This document shows, piece after piece, positions 33,609 through 42,864 of a stretch of 64,000 nucleotides of DNA (position 1 is the first letter of the stretch; every line of letters begins with the position of its first letter). Both the position numbers and the translations under genes were made by a program. The stretch lies in the NCBI RefSeq assembly GCF_900114875.1, contig NZ_FPKW01000001.1, forward strand, positions 186,001 through 250,000. Direction: 5' to 3'. The notes under the pieces were generated by a model, which saw only the letters and a list, made by a program, of their open reading frames with translations, made no database searches and was not told the DNA's origin. The DNA comes from Chryseobacterium limigenitum. Lineage in GTDB: Bacteria; Bacteroidota; Bacteroidia; Flavobacteriales; Weeksellaceae.

Positions 33609-34901
33609 TTATGTTTTAATTAATTCTTCCTCAATTTTAAATTTACCCAACACCTCTAGAATATTTTTATAAATAAAATCCAATTCTTCGGAAGTAATAC
33701 AGTAAGGCGGAACCAGATACATCACATTTCCCAAAGGCCGCATGATAATTCCTCGTAAGAGAAATGCGTCATACAGCATCTTTCCTATTTCATTAAAATA
33801 AGAAGTTCCCTGATCTGTTTTAAATTCCCAAGCGAGAATGGTTCCTGTCTGACGAACATTCTCAACATTTGAGTGTTGTTTTAACATAGTTGAAAACTGA
33901 AAATGCTGCTCAGAAATTCGTTGAATATTCTGCTGTGTTTCTTCATTTAATAATAATTCCATACTCGCCAAAGCAGCGGTGCACGACAGCGGATTGGCGG
34001 TAAAAGAATGCCCGTGAAACAACGTTTTATATTTATCATCCGACAAAAAAGCATTGTAAATTTCATTGGAGCAGGTTGTGATTCCCATAGGTAACGTTCC
34101 TCCTGTCAGGCCTTTAGAAAAACACATAATATCAGGCTTTTCTGAAAGATGATTGGCGGCAAACAGTTTTCCTGTTCGTCCAAAACCCGTGAAAACTTCA
34201 TCCTGAACCATTAAAATTTCCTGCTCTCTGCAAAATTTCATTAATTCATCCAAATGGTTGGCTTCATACATCAACATTCCTGCAGCCCCTTGAATTAAAG
34301 GTTCGTAGATAAAACAAGCTATTTCATCGGCTACATTTTTAATCTGATTTTTTAAATTTTCCAGATTTTCAGAAGTCGGAGTATCAATGAAGATAACTTC
34401 AAACAGCATTTCCCCGAAAGGTTTTGTCCATACACTTCTTCCGCTCACAGACATGGCACCGAAAGTATCTCCGTGGTATGCATTTTTAAAAGCTAAAATT
34501 TTAGTCTTTTCTTTTCCTTTATTATAGCAATATTGAATACACATTTTCAATGCAACTTCCACTGCTGTCGAACCATTATCAGAGTAAAAAACTTTCTGTT
34601 GATTATTCGGAAGCAGATGTAATAAGTTTTCGGAAAGCTGTATTGCCGGTTCATGCGTAAAACCTGCAAAAATAACCTGTTCCAATGTATTCAATTGTTC
34701 AGAAATACGTTGTGCAATATATGGATGAGCATGCCCGTGCAAGGTCACCCACCATGAAGAAACGGCATCAATATATTTTTTTCCTTCGTTATCATAAAGA
34801 TAAACGCCTTTTCCTCTAACGATGGGAATAGCATCACTTGCTGTTTTCATTTGGGTATAAGGATGCCAGTTAACGGCTTTGTCACGTTCTTGTAAGTTCA
34901 T
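33609..34901 (-). CDS. bioA: Adenosylmethionine-8-amino-7-oxononanoate transaminase BioA
   Basis: 430 residues, class III aminotransferase. VSSWWVTLHGHAHPYI is the BioA-specific N-terminal motif, DEVFTGFGRTGKLFA holds the Asp that contacts PLP, and CFSKGLTGGTLPMGIT holds the internal aldimine Lys. Reaction: transfers the amino group of S-adenosylmethionine to KAPA, giving DAPA, the third step of biotin ring formation. Last gene of the biotin operon, 56 bases after bioB. Confidence 0.97.
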   Translation of the reverse strand: MNLQERDKAVNWHPYTQMKTASDAIPIVRGKGVYLYDNEGKKYIDAVSSWWVTLHGHAHPYIAQRISEQLNTLEQVIFAGFTHEPAIQLSENLLHLLPNNQQKVFYSDNGSTAVEVALKMCIQYCYNKGKEKTKILAFKNAYHGDTFGAMSVSGRSVWTKPFGEMLFEVIFIDTPTSENLENLKNQIKNVADEIACFIYEPLIQGAAGMLMYEANHLDELMKFCREQEILMVQDEVFTGFGRTGKLFAANHLSEKPDIMCFSKGLTGGTLPMGITTCSNEIYNAFLSDDKYKTLFHGHSFTANPLSCTAALASMELLLNEETQQNIQRISEQHFQFSTMLKQHSNVENVRQTGTILAWEFKTDQGTSYFNEIGKMLYDAFLLRGIIMRPLGNVMYLVPPYCITSEELDFIYKNILEVLGKFKIEEELIKT

Positions 34902-34957
34902 AGGTAATTTCCAAATTTATATTTCCAATTGGGCATTCACAATTCATAATCTTAACA

Positions 34958-35977
34958 TTAGACTAGGTTTGTTTTCCAGGTTTCAAACTGATCCATTCCT
35001 TTTTCTGTTTCTCTTTTCATGGGTTTTAAGCCTAAAGTCTGCAACATCTGCATATCTTCCGAAACGCCTGGATTTGGCGTTACCAATAAGGTTTCTCTTT
35101 CTCCTGTAAAAATAGAATTGGCTCCGGCCATAAAGCACCAGCCTTGCTCAAATTCTGTCATTTCAATTCTTCCTGCGCTTAGACGAACCATGGATGAGGG
35201 CATTACAATTCTTGCTGTAGCGATCATTCTTACCATTTCCCAGGTATCCGTTTTTTCATTGTTTTGAAGCGGAGTTCCTGCTACTCTTGCTAATGCATTG
35301 ATGGGAACTGATTCAGGATGCTTTGGCATGGTTGCTAAGGTTAACAGCATTGAAATTCTGTCCTTGTGTGTTTCTCCCAATCCGATAATTCCTCCTGAAC
35401 AAACTGTTATTCCTGCTTTTCTGACGTTATTGATGGTATTAATTCTATTATCAAAAGTTCGGGTAGAAATAATCTCTTCATAATATTGTTCCGAAGTGTC
35501 AAGATTATGATTGTAAGCGTACAGACCGGCTTCCTGCAAACGAATTGCTTGGTCTTCTGTCAACATTCCTAACGTACAGCAAACTTCAAGGCCAAGATCA
35601 TTGACTCCCTTCACCATATCGATCACGCGATCAAAATCACGGTTATTTCTTACTTCTCTCCATGCCGCAGCCATGCAAAAACGGGAAGAACCATTGTCTT
35701 TTGCCTTTTGGGCGTGAGCAATTACGGTTTCTGTAGGCAACAACGCCTGAACTTTAATGTTGGTATGATAACGTGCAGCTTGTCCACAGTACGAACAGTC
35801 TTCTGTACAACCACCTGTTTTAATGGATAGTAAAGTAGACATCTGTACTTCTTCCGGATTGTGCCATTCACGATGAACGGTTGCTGCTTTGTAGATTAAT
35901 TCAAGTAAAGGTTGATGATAAATTTCTTCTATTTGTTCTTTGGTCCAATTATTTCTAATTTCTGTTTTTCTATCCAT
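34958..35977 (-). CDS. bioB: Biotin synthase BioB
   Basis: 339 residues, radical SAM enzyme. The CxxxCxxC cluster motif is [13 protein letters not shown] (about residues 51-63), and [14 protein letters not shown] lies in the C-terminal part with the conserved Arg for the 2Fe-2S cluster. Reaction: inserts sulfur into dethiobiotin to give biotin. Its start overlaps the bioD stop by one base (TAATG), so the two are translationally coupled. Confidence 0.98.
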   Translation of the reverse strand: MDRKTEIRNNWTKEQIEEIYHQPLLELIYKAATVHREWHNPEEVQMSTLLSIKTGGCTEDCSYCGQAARYHTNIKVQALLPTETVIAHAQKAKDNGSSRFCMAAAWREVRNNRDFDRVIDMVKGVNDLGLEVCCTLGMLTEDQAIRLQEAGLYAYNHNLDTSEQYYEEIISTRTFDNRINTINNVRKAGITVCSGGIIGLGETHKDRISMLLTLATMPKHPESVPINALARVAGTPLQNNEKTDTWEMVRMIATARIVMPSSMVRLSAGRIEMTEFEQGWCFMAGANSIFTGERETLLVTPNPGVSEDMQMLQTLGLKPMKRETEKGMDQFETWKTNLV

Positions 35978-36624
35978 TATCCTAAATGTGTTAATTGTTT
36001 TGTACTTTTTTCTATATTTTCTTTTGTTATATTTTCAATGTCCGGAATTCTGATGACTTTTGTCTCATCTGTAATATGATTGCAGATTACTCTTTCTGTA
36101 TCAGATGGAAAATTTCCGTTAAGAATCAAATATTTTAGATTAATTTTTTTTTGATTTAAAGCCATGATCGATAATAAGCTGTGATTGATGCATCCTAAAT
36201 AATTCCTCACAACCAAAACCACAGGAATATTCAATCTTTCAATTAAATCAATCATAAATTCTTTGTCTGAAAGCGGAACCATCAATCCTCCGGCTCCTTC
36301 TACGATTAGATTACTCTGTGTTTCAGGAAGTTTAAAATCATTGATGCTAATTAAAACTCCTTCTTCCGAAGCTGATTGATGGGGCGATGCAGCCAATTGT
36401 AATCGATAAGTTTCAGGATGAATAACTATATTTTCACCAACCCAATCTTGAATTTTTATGCTGTCTGAAAAATGTAAATCTCCAGACTGAATTGGTTTCC
36501 AGTAATCAGCTTTAAAATATTTCGTTAAAATTGCCGAGCAAACGGTTTTTCCTACTTCTGTTCCGATTCCGGTTACGAAAAGTTGTATTGGTTTCGAGTT
36601 TCGAGTTTCTGGTTTTGTATTCAT
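35977..36624 (-). CDS. bioD: Dethiobiotin synthetase BioD
   Basis: 215 residues from ATG 36624. Longer forms from 36651 or 36639 would read into REP-like repeat copy D, so I prefer the inner start. P-loop [18 protein letters not shown], then the [11 protein letters not shown] motif typical of BioD. Reaction: ATP-dependent closure of the ureido ring of DAPA with CO2. Coupled to bioB by TAATG; 106 bases after bioF, a gap that holds the repeat. Confidence 0.96.
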   Translation of the reverse strand: MNTKPETRNSKPIQLFVTGIGTEVGKTVCSAILTKYFKADYWKPIQSGDLHFSDSIKIQDWVGENIVIHPETYRLQLAASPHQSASEEGVLISINDFKLPETQSNLIVEGAGGLMVPLSDKEFMIDLIERLNIPVVLVVRNYLGCINHSLLSIMALNQKKINLKYLILNGNFPSDTERVICNHITDETKVIRIPDIENITKENIEKSTKQLTHLG

Positions 36625-36645
36625 ACTTTTTTTATTCATCCACTT

Positions 36646-36710
36646 GGTCATGCCGGTATGAATCTAGATTATTGTGCTAATTCAATACATTTTTTAGATT
36701 CGGAATGATA
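36646..36710. repeat. REP-like inverted repeat, copy D, inside the biotin operon
   Basis: Left arm GTCATGCCGGTATGAATCTA, right arm TAGATTCGGAATGAT. Unlike most copies it lies between two genes of one operon (bioF and bioD), where it could affect message stability. Confidence 0.6.
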
Positions 36711-36730
36711 GCTATATGGGTGTTTTTACT

Positions 36731-37840
36731 TCAAATAAGTTCCTTAGTAATTTTCGTTAGCTGTATAATCTCTTCTTCTGTATTAAAGCTGTGCAGGCAA
36801 ATCCTCAATCTTTCCGATCCTTCTTTTACGGTCGGACTGAAAACGGCGTAGGTTGAAAATCCTTCATTTAATAAAGTTTCCTTTAAAATTTTCAAACGAT
36901 TATTATCCGGAATTACAATCGCCTGAATCGGACTATTTTCAGATGACGGAGTTTTTAAGTTTTGCTGACGAAAAATTTTAATATTTTCCTGTAATTTTAT
37001 TGATAGTTCAGAATTTGATTTTAAAAATTCATAGCCTGTTTTTATACTCATCCACTGAATGTCCTGAGCTGAAGTTGTATAGATAAAAGGAGATGCAAAA
37101 TTGACGAGATATGACTTTATAATATCATCACAAAGTATTGCTGCTCCATGTGCTCCAAGAGCTTTCCCAAAAGTGATAACGGTTGCTAAAACTCGATTCT
37201 TTAATTGATATTTCTCAACCAAACCATATCCAAAAACACCAAAAGCATGCGCTTCATCTACAATTAAGCTGGCTTTATATTTTTCTACAATTTGAATTAT
37301 TTCCTGAATGGGAGCCACATCACCATCCATCGAATATAAACTTTCTACAGTGACATAACAGTTTCCATGTTGCTTTTTTAAAACTTGCTCTAAATCTTCA
37401 ACATCATTATGTTTAAATTTCAACTTTTTAGCATGCGACATTTTACAGGCATCATGCACGGAACGATGAATTTTTTCATCAACAATAATCGTGTCATGAC
37501 GAGTTGGAAGTGTTGAAAATAAAGCCAGGTTTGCATTATAGCCTGACGAAAAAAGTAAAGCTGAGGGATATTGATGCTCTCGAGCAATAAGATTTTCGGT
37601 TTCAATAACGGTTGAACTGTTTCCGCTTATCAACCTCGAACCAGTACTTCCCGAGAGTAACTGAGGATTTTCTATAATTTGTTTTAATAATAAATTTTGT
37701 AATTCACTATTTCTCGCCAATCCAAGATAGTCGTTAGAATAAAAATCTATTACTTCGGATTTGGGCTGTAAAATTCTCAAAGTTCCTTCTTCTCTTCTTT
37801 TTTCTAAAGCTTCCTGAAAATGGTGAAAATTTTTAAGCAT
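36731..37840 (-). CDS. bioF: 8-amino-7-oxononanoate synthase-like enzyme BioF
   Basis: 369 residues from ATG 37840, overlapping the preceding gene by eight bases; the longer frame from 37897 would overlap it by 65 bases. Alpha-oxoamine synthase family: FYSNDYLGLAR near the start, GSTGSRLISGNS, VDEAHAFGVFG (Asp for PLP) and ITFGKALGAHGAAI with the Schiff-base Lys. Reaction: condenses pimeloyl thioester and alanine to KAPA. No bioC, bioH, bioG or bioW homologue is near, so the pimeloyl source is not explained by this locus. Confidence 0.94.
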   Translation of the reverse strand: MLKNFHHFQEALEKRREEGTLRILQPKSEVIDFYSNDYLGLARNSELQNLLLKQIIENPQLLSGSTGSRLISGNSSTVIETENLIAREHQYPSALLFSSGYNANLALFSTLPTRHDTIIVDEKIHRSVHDACKMSHAKKLKFKHNDVEDLEQVLKKQHGNCYVTVESLYSMDGDVAPIQEIIQIVEKYKASLIVDEAHAFGVFGYGLVEKYQLKNRVLATVITFGKALGAHGAAILCDDIIKSYLVNFASPFIYTTSAQDIQWMSIKTGYEFLKSNSELSIKLQENIKIFRQQNLKTPSSENSPIQAIVIPDNNRLKILKETLLNEGFSTYAVFSPTVKEGSERLRICLHSFNTEEEIIQLTKITKELI

Positions 37841-38456
37841 AGTTAAACTTTGTAACTTCCTCAATAATGGCATTGATCCATTGGTCATGAAGCTCATGCT
37901 CTATTTTTAAAATATTTTCAGCGTGAGGTTTCCAATTTTCAGAAAATTCATCCAATTGATTGATCATTTCCTCCAAATGCCCTTCTTCTTCTAAAATTAT
38001 TGATTTAACCATTATTTTAGAAGACGTTTTTGTAAGAATATCCTGATAAACCGGATACAATTCATCGGCACGAACTTCAATCGCATAAGTCACAAAAAGA
38101 TAGGCTGCATATTTCAGCTCTTCTTTTGTTAAGCTAAAATTATTCTGAAGGTATTTACAGGCTTTAACATCCAAAGAATGAAGATATTGTCGTGTGGCAA
38201 TTGAGGCTAAAAGCTCTTTTCTATCATAGGTTTTACAAAATTCAGAATCCAATTTTCCGATTTGTTTTTTAAGATAATAAGCGTGGCGATGCTCTTCTGC
38301 AGCGTGTTTGAGTTGTATTAAACTTACTTTCGTAGGGTGCTCACAAGCAGAAATTTTCCTTGCTCCGGCATTTTCCATGAAAGAAAGTGTGTTTAGCCAC
38401 TTGGCATGAGCTTCATTATCCTGTACAATTCTTTCGAGTAGATTGTAGAATTCCAT
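37833..38456 (-). CDS. Ferritin-like diiron protein heading the biotin operon
   Basis: 207 residues, all helical. Carboxylate/His ligands lie at ferritin-like positions: Glu15 in helix 1 (DNEAHAKW), Glu55-x-x-His58 in helix 2 (AEEHRHAYYL), Glu127 in helix 3 (YAIEVRADE) and Glu157-x-x-His160 in helix 4 (EEEGHLEEM). This is the pattern of diiron-carboxylate oxidases and rubrerythrin-like proteins. I do not recognise a named biotin enzyme. Because it is the first gene of the operon and overlaps bioF, a role in making or delivering the pimeloyl precursor is an attractive guess; iron or oxygen protection of BioB is another. Confidence 0.75.
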   Translation of the reverse strand: MEFYNLLERIVQDNEAHAKWLNTLSFMENAGARKISACEHPTKVSLIQLKHAAEEHRHAYYLKKQIGKLDSEFCKTYDRKELLASIATRQYLHSLDVKACKYLQNNFSLTKEELKYAAYLFVTYAIEVRADELYPVYQDILTKTSSKIMVKSIILEEEGHLEEMINQLDEFSENWKPHAENILKIEHELHDQWINAIIEEVTKFNYA

Positions 38457-38475
38457 AGATTTTTATTTTATGGTT

Positions 38476-38508
38476 CAAATGTAGTATATTGCCGGATGGT
38501 TGAATGGT
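38476..38508. promoter_or_regulatory. Intergenic control region of bio operon and MocR gene
   Basis: A minus-strand -7 box TACATTTG (38483-38476) serves the bio operon and has no TTG at -33. Two direct copies of ATGGT (38496-38500 and 38504-38508) lie at the expected activator position. MocR proteins often bind short direct repeats, so this may be its site. Confidence 0.4.
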
Positions 38509-38523
38509 GCCAGTTTTGATATT

Positions 38524-40011
38524 ATGGATAGTCCGGTTGAAATTCCTTATAAAAGTTTTGTGGAAATTGATAGAAAATCTGAAACTTCTATCTACATGCA
38601 AATTGCGAATCAGTTGATCAATGCAATACAGAGAGGCTATATTCCTTTTGGTATAAAGCTTCCGGGAACAAGAGCTTTAAGTCAGATTTTGGAGGTGCAT
38701 CGCAATACGATTGTTACGGTTTATGATGAATTATTTGCCCAAGGATGGGTAGAAAGCCTTCCCAATAAAGGAACTTTTGTCATCGGAAAGAATCAGGAGA
38801 AACCATTAGAAATTAAGAGTTTTGAGAAAAAACATCTTGAAAACTATCCAAAATCGACAGGTTTTTCTTTTAAAACCTCAAATATTCTGGATAATCCTTT
38901 TGAGCATTCAACTTGTGAGTATATTTTCAATGATGGGGTGCCGGATATCAGATTAACACAGATCGATCAACATTCTAAACTCTATAGTTCTATTCTAAAA
39001 AGAAAGTCACAGCAAAAAATGTTGGGGCATTACAATCATGATGGAAGTGAATTTTTCAAGAAAAACCTTTCCCATTATCTCAATTTATCACGAGGATTGC
39101 CCATTTCGAAGAATAATCTTCTGATTACCAGAAGCACAGAAATGAGTATTTATATTGTCTCTGAAATATTATTATCCCAAGGAGATACCGTTTTGGTGGG
39201 AGCTTTAAGTTATTTTTCGGTGAATATGATCTTTCAAAAAGCAGGGGTTGATATTGTTTCAATTCCTATTGATGAAGAAGGAATCATCGTTGAAAGTGTA
39301 AGAGAAGCCTGTCAAAAACAAAAGATCAGGATGCTTTATATTACGCCCCATCACCACTATCCTACCACGGTCACCTTGAGTGCAAAACGAAGATTGGAAC
39401 TTCTTAATTTAGCCAACGAATATGGCTTTATCATTCTTGAAGACGATTATGATTATGAATTTCATTACGATAAAAGTCCGATTCTTCCTTTATCCAGCGC
39501 AGATACGAATGGAATGGTTATTTACATTGGCTCTTTCGGAAAATCCCTTGCTCCCGGATTTCGTACAGGATTTATAGTGGCGCCCGAAAATTTAATGATC
39601 GAAATGCGAAAATACCTAGGAATTATCGACAGGCAAGGCGATGTTTTAATGGAACGAGTTCTTGGAGAGATGATTGCTGAGGGTGAGATTAATCGTTATT
39701 TAAAAAAATTATTGAAAGTATATCAGGAAAGACGGGATCATTTTTGTGATTTGCTGAATGAACATTTAGGAGATTCCATCAATTTTCAAAAACCTTCGGG
39801 AGGCCTCGCCATCTGGGGAGAATGGAATATTCCCATCAATCTGATGAAGTTGAGCCGCCGGTGTGCGCAAAATAATCTATTTATTCCCAAAACATTACTT
39901 TATCAGAATAAAAATATTACTGCAATGAGATTAGGATTTGGAAATTTAAATTTTGATGAAATGGAAAAAAGTGTAGAAATTTTTTCTAAAACGGTAAAAT
40001 TGCTTACCTGA
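38524..40011 (+). CDS. MocR-type regulator (GntR + aminotransferase domain), divergent from biotin operon
   Basis: 495 residues from ATG 38524; a TTG at 38500 in frame would add eight residues but overlaps the control region. GntR winged helix at the N-terminus (SIYMQIANQLINAIQRGYIP, PGTRALSQILEVHRNTIVTV). The large domain is a class I aminotransferase fold with EDDYDYEFHYD and YIGSFGKSLAPGFRTG, containing the PLP Lys. MocR proteins bind a PLP-amino compound and act mainly as activators. Divergent placement (67-base gap) suggests it controls the bio genes, perhaps by sensing DAPA or KAPA; inference. Confidence 0.92.
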   Translation: MDSPVEIPYKSFVEIDRKSETSIYMQIANQLINAIQRGYIPFGIKLPGTRALSQILEVHRNTIVTVYDELFAQGWVESLPNKGTFVIGKNQEKPLEIKSFEKKHLENYPKSTGFSFKTSNILDNPFEHSTCEYIFNDGVPDIRLTQIDQHSKLYSSILKRKSQQKMLGHYNHDGSEFFKKNLSHYLNLSRGLPISKNNLLITRSTEMSIYIVSEILLSQGDTVLVGALSYFSVNMIFQKAGVDIVSIPIDEEGIIVESVREACQKQKIRMLYITPHHHYPTTVTLSAKRRLELLNLANEYGFIILEDDYDYEFHYDKSPILPLSSADTNGMVIYIGSFGKSLAPGFRTGFIVAPENLMIEMRKYLGIIDRQGDVLMERVLGEMIAEGEINRYLKKLLKVYQERRDHFCDLLNEHLGDSINFQKPSGGLAIWGEWNIPINLMKLSRRCAQNNLFIPKTLLYQNKNITAMRLGFGNLNFDEMEKSVEIFSKTVKLLT

Positions 40012-40063
40012 TTACTTTTTTTGGTTAGATTTTTGAATTGTAATAGCTAAACCAATCACACCA

Positions 40064-41089
40064 TTGAAACTAATCACGTTCACCAATAAAGGTATTTACT
40101 GTCCGCAAGGAAAATTTTACATTGATCCCTGGCGACCTGTTGATTATGCAGTTATCACACATGGTCACGCAGATCATGCCCGTTGGGGAATGAAAAAATA
40201 CCTGTGTCACCATTTCACAAAACCTATTCTGCATCAAAGAATTTCTCCGGATATTGAATGCCAGACATTACAATATGGCGAAGTCTTGGATATTAACGGA
40301 GTTAAACTCTCACTTCATCCGGCAGGCCATATCATTGGTTCTGCTCAAATTCGTTTGGAATATAAAGGATATGTAAGTGTTGTTTCCGGAGATTACAAAG
40401 TTCAGGATGATGGATTGAGTACTCCCTTTGAATTGGTAAAGTGCAATGAATTCGTGACAGAAAGCACTTTCGGACTTCCCATTTATAATTGGCTGGAAGT
40501 TCCTGATCTTAATAAAAGACTTCAAAACTGGGTTTTGCGAAATCAGGAAAATCAAAAAACATCTGTTTTTATCGGTTATTCTTTAGGGAAAGCTCAGAGA
40601 ATTATGAAAGCGGTGGAGGGAATGGGGAAAATCCATGTTCACTACTCTATTGGTAAACTCAACAAAGCATTTGAAGAGGTCGGAATTATACTTCCTGACT
40701 ATGAAATTCCAGATTTTAGGGAAAGTATAAAACATGTTCAAGGTGATATTGTGATTGTTCCGCCAGCTTTGTTAGATAGTAATGTTATCAAAAAAATACC
40801 GGATGCTGCTACAGCAATTTGTTCAGGCTGGATGCAGGTTCGCGGTGCCCGAAGATGGCGAAGTGCCGATGCCGGATTTCCTATGAGCGATCATGCCGAT
40901 TGGAAAGGTTTATTGCAAGCTATTAAAGCGACAGAAGCAGAAATTGTTCATGTAACCCATGGGCAAACTGAAGTTTTTTCTAAATATTTAAATGAAATCG
41001 GAATAAAATCCGATGTTGTAGAAACTTTGTATGGCGATGATGAAGAACAGGAAGAAGAAAAAGAAACTATTGAAAATCCTAAGCCATGA
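40064..41089 (+). CDS. Ligase-associated DNA damage response exonuclease
   Basis: 341 residues with a TTG start codon at 40064: the protein begins KLITFTNKGIYCPQG, and homologues begin at the same place, so no upstream ATG is needed. Metallo-beta-lactamase/CPSF type fold with HGHADHARWG (His33, His35, Asp37, His38) and a beta-CASP region (VFIGYSLGKAQRIM). This is the COG1236-type nuclease of the four-gene ligase-associated repair cassette. Its stop overlaps the ligase start (ATGA). Predicted to process DNA ends before ligation. Confidence 0.93.
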   Translation: MKLITFTNKGIYCPQGKFYIDPWRPVDYAVITHGHADHARWGMKKYLCHHFTKPILHQRISPDIECQTLQYGEVLDINGVKLSLHPAGHIIGSAQIRLEYKGYVSVVSGDYKVQDDGLSTPFELVKCNEFVTESTFGLPIYNWLEVPDLNKRLQNWVLRNQENQKTSVFIGYSLGKAQRIMKAVEGMGKIHVHYSIGKLNKAFEEVGIILPDYEIPDFRESIKHVQGDIVIVPPALLDSNVIKKIPDAATAICSGWMQVRGARRWRSADAGFPMSDHADWKGLLQAIKATEAEIVHVTHGQTEVFSKYLNEIGIKSDVVETLYGDDEEQEEEKETIENPKP

Positions 41090-42666
41090 AACATTTTGCA
41101 GAATTGATCAACGCTTTGGAAAGCACCAACAAAACAAACGCAAAAATTGATGCCATTATTGATTATCTGGAACGCGCCCCCGATGAAGATAAGTTGTGGT
41201 TTATCGCTTTGTTCACAGGTAAAAGGCCGAAACGAAATGTCAACACTAATTATATGAAAGAATGGGCTTTGGAAATTACCCAATTACCATTTTGGCTGTT
41301 TCAGGAAAGCTATTCTTCGGTTGGAGATCTTGGTGAAACTATTTCGTTAATTCTCCCTCCTCCAACGGAAAAAATTGATAAAACATTATCTGAATGGATG
41401 AATGAAATTATCAGTTTAAAAAATAAATCAGAAGCAGAAAAGAAAGAATTTGTTCTGCATTCCTGGAATGGATTAGATTATACAGAACGTTTGATTTTCA
41501 ATAAATTACTGGGCGGAAGTTTTCGTATTGGAGTCTCTTCTAAGACTTTAATTAATTCTTTAACAAAGTTTTCAGGACAGGAATCGAGTACGCTAATGCA
41601 TAGCTTAATGGGCAAATGGCAACCTGATGAAGTTTCATTTAAAGAACTGATTTCTGCGGAAAATATTAACCCGGATAATTCAAAACCCTATCCTTTCTGT
41701 TTGGCTTACCCTTTAGAAAAAGAATTGGATGATCTGGGAACTCCGGAAGAATGGCAAATTGAATATAAATGGGACGGAATTCGTGGACAGATTATCAGAA
41801 GAAATGATGAAGTTTTCATTTGGTCGAGAGGAGAAGAATTGGTGACAGGACAATTCCCCGAAGTTGCAGAAACAATACAGTCAATGAAAGGAAACTTTGT
41901 TTTGGATGGAGAAATATTAGCCATAAAAGATGATAAGGTTTTAAATTTTAATGAATTACAAAAAAGATTAAACCGAAAAAATTTAACTAAAAAAATGCTT
42001 TCGGAAATCCCGATTGAAGTTTTCTGTTATGACCTTCTGGAATTGGAAGGAACTGATTTACGAGAAAAACCGATCTCTGGAAGACGCACCATGCTGGAAG
42101 AATTATTATTAAATCAAGCCCCTGAAAATATTAAACTTTCTCAGGTTATTGATTTTGAAAATTGGGAAGATCTCAATCAAATCAGAGAAAATTCCAGAGA
42201 TATTAATAGTGAAGGTTTGATGTTAAAACAAAAGAATTCTCCCTACCATTCCGGACGAAAAAAAGGAGATTGGTGGAAATGGAAAATTAACCCATTAACC
42301 ATTGATGCAGTTTTGATTTATGCGCAAAAAGGAAGCGGAAGACGAAGCGCTTATTACACAGACTACAGTTTTGCCGTGAAAAATGGCGATGCTTTGGTCA
42401 CCATTGCAAAGGCATATTCAGGCTTAACGGATAAAGAAATCATGGAGGTAAGTAAGTTTGTCAATAAAAATGCCATTGAAAAATTCGGGCCTGTTCGTAC
42501 CGTAAAACCGGAGTTGGTTTTTGAGATCGCTTTTGAAGGAATTGGTTTCAGCAATCGACATAAAAGTGGTGTCGCATTACGATTTCCAAGAATTGTAAGA
42601 TGGCGGAAAGATAAAACCGTGAATGAAATTGATGATTTGGAAGAGATTAAGAAATTGATACAATAA
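41086..42666 (+). CDS. ATP-dependent DNA ligase of the ligase-associated repair cassette
   Basis: 526 residues. N-terminal helical DNA-binding domain (1-200). Adenylation motif I EYKWDGIRGQ with nucleophile Lys228, then FVLDGEILA (motif III type), SEGLMLKQKNSPYH and GDWWKWKINP (motif IV/V), and an OB-fold end. Matches the bacterial ATP ligases linked to cisplatin damage response, distinct from the NAD+-dependent LigA. Overlaps the exonuclease by four bases. Seals nicks in a repair pathway together with its neighbours. Confidence 0.95.
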   Translation: MKHFAELINALESTNKTNAKIDAIIDYLERAPDEDKLWFIALFTGKRPKRNVNTNYMKEWALEITQLPFWLFQESYSSVGDLGETISLILPPPTEKIDKTLSEWMNEIISLKNKSEAEKKEFVLHSWNGLDYTERLIFNKLLGGSFRIGVSSKTLINSLTKFSGQESSTLMHSLMGKWQPDEVSFKELISAENINPDNSKPYPFCLAYPLEKELDDLGTPEEWQIEYKWDGIRGQIIRRNDEVFIWSRGEELVTGQFPEVAETIQSMKGNFVLDGEILAIKDDKVLNFNELQKRLNRKNLTKKMLSEIPIEVFCYDLLELEGTDLREKPISGRRTMLEELLLNQAPENIKLSQVIDFENWEDLNQIRENSRDINSEGLMLKQKNSPYHSGRKKGDWWKWKINPLTIDAVLIYAQKGSGRRSAYYTDYSFAVKNGDALVTIAKAYSGLTDKEIMEVSKFVNKNAIEKFGPVRTVKPELVFEIAFEGIGFSNRHKSGVALRFPRIVRWRKDKTVNEIDDLEEIKKLIQ

Positions 42667-42675
42667 ATTAAATTT

Positions 42676-42845
42676 ATAAACGCAAAGACACGAAGAATTT
42701 ATTTATAATTGAAAATATTTTTCGTTCGCAAGGGCACTTCGTTCAGCAAATGATAGCAATAAGCCTTGGCTGAGTGAAACGCCTTTGCGAACGAAAAAAA
42801 TATGCAGAAAATATTTTAAAAATATCCTTGCGAACCTAGCGTTAA
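42676..42845. repeat. Repeat-rich spacer with long inverted repeat
   Basis: The 198-base spacer between ligase and helicase holds TTTTTCGTTCGCAAGGGC (from 42718) and GCCTTTGCGAACGAAAAA (to 42798), which can fold back on each other. Flanking phrases CGCAAAGACACGAAGA (42681) and TTGCGAACCTAGCG (42828) belong to a CGCAAAGA-type repeat also seen at 51165-51196. The helicase still follows the ligase on the same strand. Confidence 0.6.
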
Positions 42846-42864
42846 AAATCAAAAAACAAAAAAA

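Noticed and set aside
38500..38523. TTG start for the MocR gene
   Set aside because: It lies within the likely control region; ATG 38524 gives the normal GntR N-terminus.
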